The notes beneath the pieces were generated by a model. That model saw only the letters and a program-made list of their open reading frames with translations. It did no database searches and was not told where the DNA came from. A DNA stretch of 64,000 nucleotides from Kitagawia praeruptora (taxonomy: Eukaryota; Streptophyta; Magnoliopsida; Apiales; Apiaceae): NCBI GenBank assembly GCA_037693485.1, contig CM075351.1:15309001-15373000 (forward strand), written 5' to 3'. Made by a program: the position numbers and the translations under genes. This document shows, piece after piece, positions 57,928 to 64,000 of the stretch. How positions within the stretch are numbered: the stretch's first letter is position 1; every line of letters begins with the position of its first letter.

Positions 57928-59562
57928 ATGACCCAAGATAGGCAGCTACTAAATTCTAACACTCAAGCCATATCTAAGCTAGAGGTCCAAGTCAGTCAAT
58001 TGGCAAACACAATCAGTGAGAGAGAGAAAAATCGATTTCCTAGTCAACCTGAGACTAATCCTAAATTTCTTCATCCAAATCAAAAGTTTCATGAAAATGT
58101 GAATTCTGTTATCTCTCTAAGGTCTGGTAATCAATTCAACAATCAGGCTGGTGTCAATACTCAAGAAGAAGATAAGCTAACATCTGAACCAAATCCTTTG
58201 CTCTTGAATCCTAGTCTTAAACAATCTTTAAATCCCGAGAATTCTGAAGTAGATAAATCCGATGAGTCATCACCATCTGATGAACCACCTTCGAAATCCC
58301 ATTTTGATGTGTCTAATGAAAAAGTCTTTAAGCCAAAAGCCCCGTTTCCTCTAAGGCTTACTTCAAACAAACAATCTGCTCAGTTAGATAAGATTTTGGA
58401 AGTCTTTAAGCAAGTCAAGATTAACATTCCTCTTTTAGATGCGATTCAACAAGTTCCCTCTTATGCTAAGTGTCTAAAAGATTTGTGTACTCATAAAAGA
58501 ACCACTCATGTTCCTAAGAAAGCTTTCCTAACTTCTCATGTTAGTTCTATTTTGTCAAATCAAATCCCTGTGAAGTATAAGGATCCTGGTTGTCCTACCA
58601 TTTCTTGTGTCATAGGTGATACTTTCATTGATAAAGCTTTACTCGATCTAGGAGCTAGTGTGAATCTTCTTCCATTATCTGTCTATCAAGTCTTGGGTTT
58701 AGGTGAACTTAAAAAGACTAGTGTCACTCTTCAGTTAGCTGATCGTTCTTTTAAAACTCCAACGGGTATAGTGGAAGATGTGTTGATTAAGGTTGGTGAT
58801 TTTGTCTTCCCCATCGATTTTGTTGTTCTAGAAACCGAACCAGTGAAAAATCTAAAAAATCAAATTCCTATCATTTTAGGAAGGCCTTTTGTTGCTACCT
58901 CTAATGCTTTGATTAACTGTAGGAATGGTTCGATGAAACTCACTTTTGGTAACATGACGATAGATCTTAATGTCTTTAATGTAGGAAATCAACCTAATGA
59001 GCTTTTTGAACAACCTGTAGGAGTTAATCTGATAGATGAGGTTGTTTCATTGTCAAATCTTGAGGATAATTCAATTGAGTCTTTTCTTGAGAAAGATGTT
59101 ATGTTAGAGTATGAGAGTAATAAAGAACTTCATGAGCTTTATAGAAATTTTACTTCTGATCCGATGTTAGATGAATTGAATGCCATTTGTTCTAAGCATG
59201 AAACCCAACTTGAGGATAGTTCTTTTGATCCTAAGTCCGTTGTTAAGACTTCTGTAGGTGAGCCACCCACTTCCGTTCCTAATCTATTTTTTTCCACTCT
59301 TGATCAGTCTTTGATAGTTAATAATGAAACTCATCATGTTCTTTCTAATGACTTAGTTCATAACCAAGAATTTCAAGTGATTAATTTGCTTAAAAAACAT
59401 AAAGAAGCATCTAATTGGTCTATGAATGATGTTAGGTGTATGAGTTTTATTTTAGTGTGTGATCATACTTCTCTAGTGGATAATGATGTTTTTGTGGGTG
59501 AGTTTCACATGTTTGATGATTGTGTTACATGCGTTGTTTTCCCTCGATCTGGTATTGGTTAG
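57928..59562 (+). CDS. Gypsy gag C-terminus and aspartic protease (544 aa)
   Basis: This uninterrupted frame starts at the first Met after the deletion junction. The beginning (LEVQVSQLANTISERE) is the end of gag. A Ser/Asn/Glu-rich linker follows, then KAPFPLRLTSNKQ, and the retropepsin-like protease with its catalytic Asp in LLDLGASVNLLP at about residue 240 and IILGRPFVA near 312-320. About 170 residues of unknown character follow and end in FPRSGIG, with no reverse transcriptase. The domain order matches the 8261-9304 ORF, and key stretches such as LGLGELKKT and LQLADRS are shared. The real gag start has been lost. Whether this truncated ORF is expressed is unknown. Confidence 0.8.
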   Translation: MTQDRQLLNSNTQAISKLEVQVSQLANTISEREKNRFPSQPETNPKFLHPNQKFHENVNSVISLRSGNQFNNQAGVNTQEEDKLTSEPNPLLLNPSLKQSLNPENSEVDKSDESSPSDEPPSKSHFDVSNEKVFKPKAPFPLRLTSNKQSAQLDKILEVFKQVKINIPLLDAIQQVPSYAKCLKDLCTHKRTTHVPKKAFLTSHVSSILSNQIPVKYKDPGCPTISCVIGDTFIDKALLDLGASVNLLPLSVYQVLGLGELKKTSVTLQLADRSFKTPTGIVEDVLIKVGDFVFPIDFVVLETEPVKNLKNQIPIILGRPFVATSNALINCRNGSMKLTFGNMTIDLNVFNVGNQPNELFEQPVGVNLIDEVVSLSNLEDNSIESFLEKDVMLEYESNKELHELYRNFTSDPMLDELNAICSKHETQLEDSSFDPKSVVKTSVGEPPTSVPNLFFSTLDQSLIVNNETHHVLSNDLVHNQEFQVINLLKKHKEASNWSMNDVRCMSFILVCDHTSLVDNDVFVGEFHMFDDCVTCVVFPRSGIG

Positions 59563-59898
59563 CATATCTATTTCGTAATGTGTCTCCCACAGTAAAGTGT
59601 AGGTATGGGGGATCACCTATTTGTGTGTGTGTGTGTTTGTTTTTTTTGTTTGTGTTGTGTGTGTGTGTTATAGGTAATAATGTATCTTCATCATTCCTTT
59701 ACTAGGTATTCTCGTCCTTTTACTTTGTCATTTTTCTTTCATTTGCATACATTGAAGACAAAGCATGATTTAGGTATGGGGGAGGGATTTAGTAGTATTA
59801 TTATTAAAAAAAATTCAAAAAAACTGGAAAAAAATAAAAAATAATTCTAGCCTTGTGAAATGATTACTAGTTATAAGTAGGCTTGATGCACCCTTACA
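59563..59898 (+). other. Noncoding, with GT microsatellite and a purine tract
   Basis: Two GT-rich runs lie at 59620-59670. TAGGTATGGGGGAGGG at about 59771 looks like a spare polypurine tract, similar to the one at 61406. Confidence 0.6.
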
Positions 59899-61420
59899 TG
59901 CTATATTACTCTTGTGTTTTTGATGCTTTTGATTGAGAAGTGATATGCTAAGTTCGTGTGCACACACATACACTAGCGAGTTGAAACTAGTAGACTTATT
60001 GAATGTTGTAAGTAATTAAAAGGACATGAATATGTGCAAGAAAATTTGGTTTCCATGCTTTGAGTACAAGTAGATGCATTAAAGAGACTTTTGCTTGGGA
60101 TTGACTATGTTTTACCACCAAGTGGGATTTTGAGCCTATATGCATATCTTTTGCATTTTATATTCGTTTGCTTGAGTGTCCACATGTTATTTGCATTGCT
60201 AGCACTTGTTTGAGACCTTTCTTGAAATGCATGACATTATTTGATGATAAGATGATAAAGGCATTTAGGAATAACCAATTATTATCCAAATTACCACACC
60301 CTTTATATGTGATCAATTAGTTACCCCTTTGAGCTTTATCCTATTTTTTCGGTGACATACCACATTACTTGCCTAGACTTTTTTTCTCGTGTAGCCTAAC
60401 GTATACTTGATCCCAATTTGTCAAAGGTTAGTAGGAAGTGAGGGAGTAATAAGGTGTGTGAGATGGGGTACTTTTGTTCATTACTTTTGGGGAAATATTG
60501 GGTTTTGTTGCTTACTTGTTAGTCGTTTAAGAAATTTTTGATGAAGGATTGTGGTTGTATATATATATTATCTATCTTATAGCTCTCAAAAAAAAGGAAA
60601 AAAAAGAAAAAAAAGTTATCTGAGAGCATACTTATGTTTTTGTGTTTGTGTGATCCTTCTTCATTCGACTAGTCAAACATTTTGTTGGAAAAATTAGAAA
60701 ATATGTGTGGGGAGGATGTATGGTGTTGTGTGTGATTTATAATGGTTCCTGCTAGCTTTTGACACTTCACCTAATTTGGCCTTACTTGACATACCTTGTC
60801 CCTAGCCCCATTACAACCCAAATAAAAGACCTTTTGATTATCGTCATTGATGTATGTTGTGTTAAAGTAGATTGATATCAAATGTCAAGCATGCTTATGA
60901 TTTTGTTGGAATTGAGTGATACACTTACCCTTGTTCTTGAGTGAATATTCTTTTGTGAGTGAAAGGTGAGTTGTTGCTTATTTTTTGCATATGAGATCCC
61001 AAGTTTTGACTCTGAGGTGTACTCTTGCGGGCTTAGCATGGTTACCAACTTATTTTTACACCTGACGTGGACTTTTGATGACCTATGCATATTTCTTTGA
61101 GTAGACTATGTGAATACTTGCACCTTACACACCAAGACATTGAAAATTCACTTTGATTTCTTTAGTTGATGTAGCATGAGATGACTTGTATGTGTGGTGT
61201 TGCATTGAGCAATCTTTTACATGAGCTAGATGGATTTTGTGGGTACATTCACTATAGGCCATCACGAGACCTCACTCGCCCACTAGGGCTGGGGTTTAAA
61301 GGGCTTGTTGCATATGCTAAATGCAACCGTGATTACCTACGGAAGTAGTATTATTTATTTAGGTAGTATTTTATATTTTATTTTTCTCGAGGACGAGCAA
61401 AAGATAGGTATGGGGGCATT
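59899..61420 (+). other. 3' noncoding region conserved with the 5.7-kb element
   Basis: It aligns by eye along its whole length with 10905-12490. The hairpin GTTGCAT/ATGCAAC recurs at 61307-61327 with a T for C change in the loop. GAGGACGAGCAAAAGATAGG and a polypurine tract (GGTATGGGGGCATT, 61407-61420) close the region. Confidence 0.7.
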
Positions 61421-62591
61421 TGATAGGTCCATAATTCATCATATTTTTTACCTATTTTACGTCCGTTTTCGTAATTTTATTAATTAATAAATTGTTTTAT
61501 TTTGTTTTGTAGGAAAATAAATAAAAACAGATTTCTAGCAGGAAAAGGTGCAAAAAGGGAAAGGAGGTGAAAAATACTTGAAGTAAAAGAAATTGGAGGA
61601 AAAATCGAATACTAATCCGAGAAGAAAAGGAAATTGAAGAAATTATATTCAAGATCGGATTGCAATTAAAAGACCCAAGCCCAAGTTTTTTCCTATATAT
61701 ATGGGCTCCTCTCTTGTATTTGAGAAACCAATTTTAGACACCTAGAATTTAATTGTTATCTTCGCGTTCGCCAGTGGCTATTATCTGGCACACACTTTTG
61801 CTTCTTATTATTAATATATTAATAATAATTCTTGTTTCTTGTCCTGCTTTCACGTTTTTTATTACATCTGCCATATATATAGATGCATGTTTCGGTTAGT
61901 TTATTAGTTATTAGTATATATACAAACACCTGCCATTCACGTTAAAAAAGAAGGCTTAATAAATTTAGTTTGTTAGGTTAATTCGTGGTCATAATTTATT
62001 AACATTAACTTTGTTTAATTCGGTTGGTTCATGTTTATTTGGTATTATAATTATAATTGCTTTGTTTATTATATAATCATGTCTAGCTAAATCTTTTGTC
62101 CTAGGATGAAGATGAAGTTAATTTAATTATTTTTGATTTTTTCTCGTTCTTATTCATTGGTTCTCATAATTTTTCTTGGTGCTTAATTGATCGATTGACA
62201 AAGTGATTTTGATATATTATTGTTACTGGATTTGTTTTTCATAGCCTATACTTGCTCATTGAAGTTTTGATAGGTTTTTGTTAGATAACAAGTTTCATAG
62301 TATATGTTTGTCTCGTTAATTGATATATCTTATTTGTGAAGGAAAAATGATTGATTTTAGGGCGAGTTGATATTAATTGTAATTGATTGATGGATTCGGA
62401 TTCCTAGGTTTTCCATATTATTTGATAATCTTTGCTAATTAGGTTAATTAGGTTAATTAAAACTCATCACAAACCTATTTGTCTAGTTCGCCTGATTTAA
62501 TTATTAGGATTTTGAAAATTCATAATCTCTGAGGATCGATCTGTGATTGCTACAACTAAACACGGTGCGCTTGCAGTTATTTTACACATCA
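61421..62591 (+). repeat. 3' LTR (about 1171 bp)
   Basis: It begins TGATAGGTCCATAATTC, with a TATA-like TCCTATATATATGGG at 61691-61705. The end is set at ...TTTTACACATCA because CGGTGCGCTTGCAG just before it resembles the close of related plant gypsy LTRs. No second copy of this end is available for comparison. Confidence 0.6.
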
Positions 62592-63410
62592 CTCCTCTAT
62601 GGTTCGTGTATAGTTATGCTTTATGATTTTGATTTTTACATAGGTCTTTGCTTAGACATAAAATATATTGCATTTTAAAAGGATCCGATTTTACTTTTAT
62701 TGTTATGTACGTCAATTGTCTATGACATGTGCTTTTTGCATACAACGTATTTATATTACTATCAAATTCTATGTTATTTACATGCTTCTTGTTTTATTTT
62801 GGAGTATATTATACTAGCAGATTAACATTAAGTTTGCTTGTTAATAGATTTGAGTTAATTCATTATTCATTAGTAATTAAATGCATGAAAACCAATTAAG
62901 ATTTAGTTATGTGTTATTTTACTTTAGTTATGGGTATTCTACGTGATTCGTTTTATTGATTTGTTTAAGTATTTTTTTTGTCACAATTTATTTGTCACGT
63001 TTTAAAAACAAAAGGAAGAATTTTTAAACCATTTTATTTTGCTTATCACGTTGATCTGCCATAAGCATGTATTAATTTTTGATATTTAGAATGTGCACGG
63101 ACATTAAATTATGGAGCTTGGTTGGCTAAATTACATGTTGAAAATGTAAAAGGTTAGGTACCTTTCTGCAATTTTACATTTTAATGGAAAAGTTTGTGTA
63201 CTCGATTTATAATTCAGAATAACTTTCTTACCAATAATTCGGTAAAAATTTTGATTTATAAATAATTCATGTATCTATACTCATGTCATATAACACACAC
63301 ATGCATATGAACATTAAACATCATAGTTTCTAAATACAATTCAGAATTGCTTAATGCAATTCGTTGAAATTACACTATTGGCCTTCGCAATAATCTATCT
63401 ATGTATATAG
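62592..63410. other. AT-rich region, nothing recognised
   Basis: No ORF of note and no clear repeat. A small inverted repeat (TGAAAATGTAAAA with ATTTTACATTTT) lies at about 63137-63183. Confidence 0.5.
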
Positions 63411-64000
63411 TGTTAAAAAATGGAAAGTTTGAGACATATTTAAAATATGTTCTTGATGTAATTTCCGGAAACTAACAAGTGGAAGTTGTTACTTGTAATG
63501 AGAACTTAAACTTTCATGATTGGATCTAAGACATTTTCTTAGTGGAATTCATAAATAAATTGAGTTGAAGTTGCTTGCTTGAAATGGGTTATGTGGGTTA
63601 TTTAGTAGAAATAACTTGAGTCCCACATAGAATTGGTAATGAAAGGTTGGTGGCTTTATATAGCTCCATGTGCAAGTGTAGTGCACAACTACCAAGGCAT
63701 GTGGGTGTGCATGGATGTAGAGTGGGACTCGCGCGCACACACACACACGCGCCGCCGCCCGCCTCGCCACGCCACGCCACGCCTCAACTCGGGTCGGGTC
63801 GAAGTGCGATTTGGGCGAATGTCTCGGCGTCTCGCATTCCAAAAATGGGTATCACTTATTACGCATTTTGTGATTGTGTAATCAATTATAATACCCATTT
63901 TAAAGATGCGTAATAACATAGTTACGCATGTTAGGAAGGGGTAATAGCCCATTTACCTTGTCTCGAAATGCGTAATTCCCTATTTCCCTCTTGGTTCGAG
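63411..64000 (+). repeat. Probable copia-type LTR, start only
   Basis: TGTTAAAAAATGGAAAG could be the start. A TATA box lies in GGCTTTATATAGCTCC (about 63651-63666), followed about 75 bases later by a CG-rich stretch (63732-63830) with CGCGCCGCCGCCCGCCTCGC. That layout is known from plant copia LTRs. No polypurine tract precedes it, so it may be a 5' LTR continuing past the window. Open frames here are not supported as genes. Confidence 0.35.

Larger units (their letters stand above)
57623..62591 (+). mobile_element. Non-autonomous gypsy element with deleted 5' end
   Basis: LTR copies begin at 57623 and 61421, but the 5' copy stops after about 300 bp and joins directly to gag C-terminal sequence. 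The rest of the LTR, the primer site and the N-terminal part of gag are gone. A gag-protease ORF, about 1.5 kb of conserved 3' sequence and a polypurine tract follow. No RT or integrase is present. Flanks are CTGCT (57618-57622) and CTCCT (62592-62596), a 4-of-5 match, so the right end is tentative. Confidence 0.7.

Noticed and set aside
63633..63952. Overlapping ORFs in the CG-rich end of the window
   Set aside because: All frames are open because of the CG-rich, low-stop composition; the region fits an LTR better.

Overview
The window looks like about 64 kb of AT-rich nuclear DNA from a eudicot with a large, repeat-filled genome. The evidence is spliced nuclear genes with GT-AG introns, plant-type gypsy and copia retrotransposons, an RNase H-bearing L1-type LINE, Helitron ends, a CACTA element and hAT MITEs. 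I cannot name the species from the sequence. Only two ordinary host genes are visible. Both are on the minus strand between about 41.5 and 46.4 kb: a nucleoredoxin-like gene of 4 exons and a two-RRM RNA-binding protein gene of 5 exons. Almost everything else is transposable elements, many nested in each other.

0-22.3 kb: a Sirevirus-like copia element (plus strand, start beyond the left edge) carries the end of RNase H (4541-4723), a broken env-like ORF (15140-16662) and a probable 3' LTR (about 19113-22251). A minus-strand LTR retrotransposon with a 3.84-kb LTR (699-4540) landed in its RNase H. A complete gag-protease-only gypsy element (5713-13748, TSD GATTT) landed in its 3' region.

22.3-41 kb: a minus-strand Helitron (24436-32840) contains a 180-bp-arm palindrome and a full-length LINE (26449-31876) with 14-bp target duplications. 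A hAT MITE and a plus-strand Helitron follow. Next is a 6-kb solo LTR (34968-40951, TSD AATCC), itself loaded with a LINE-derived piece, a DNA-transposon-like inverted repeat, a TRIM element (TSD CATGA) and another Helitron.

41-46.4 kb is the gene island. A second copy of the hAT MITE sits about 100 bp upstream of the RRM gene's start codon.

46.4-64 kb: degraded LTR and LINE pieces come first, then a 3.56-kb non-autonomous CACTA element (51919-55474, TSD TTT) with palindromic subterminal repeats and twelve internal repeats of about 174 bp. A second gag-protease-only gypsy element follows (57623 to about 62591). Its LTRs look unlike those of the first gypsy element, but it shares with it about 1.5 kb of 3' noncoding sequence, including a conserved hairpin. 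The window ends in the start of another LTR-like sequence. No CRISPR array, rRNA or true tRNA gene was seen.
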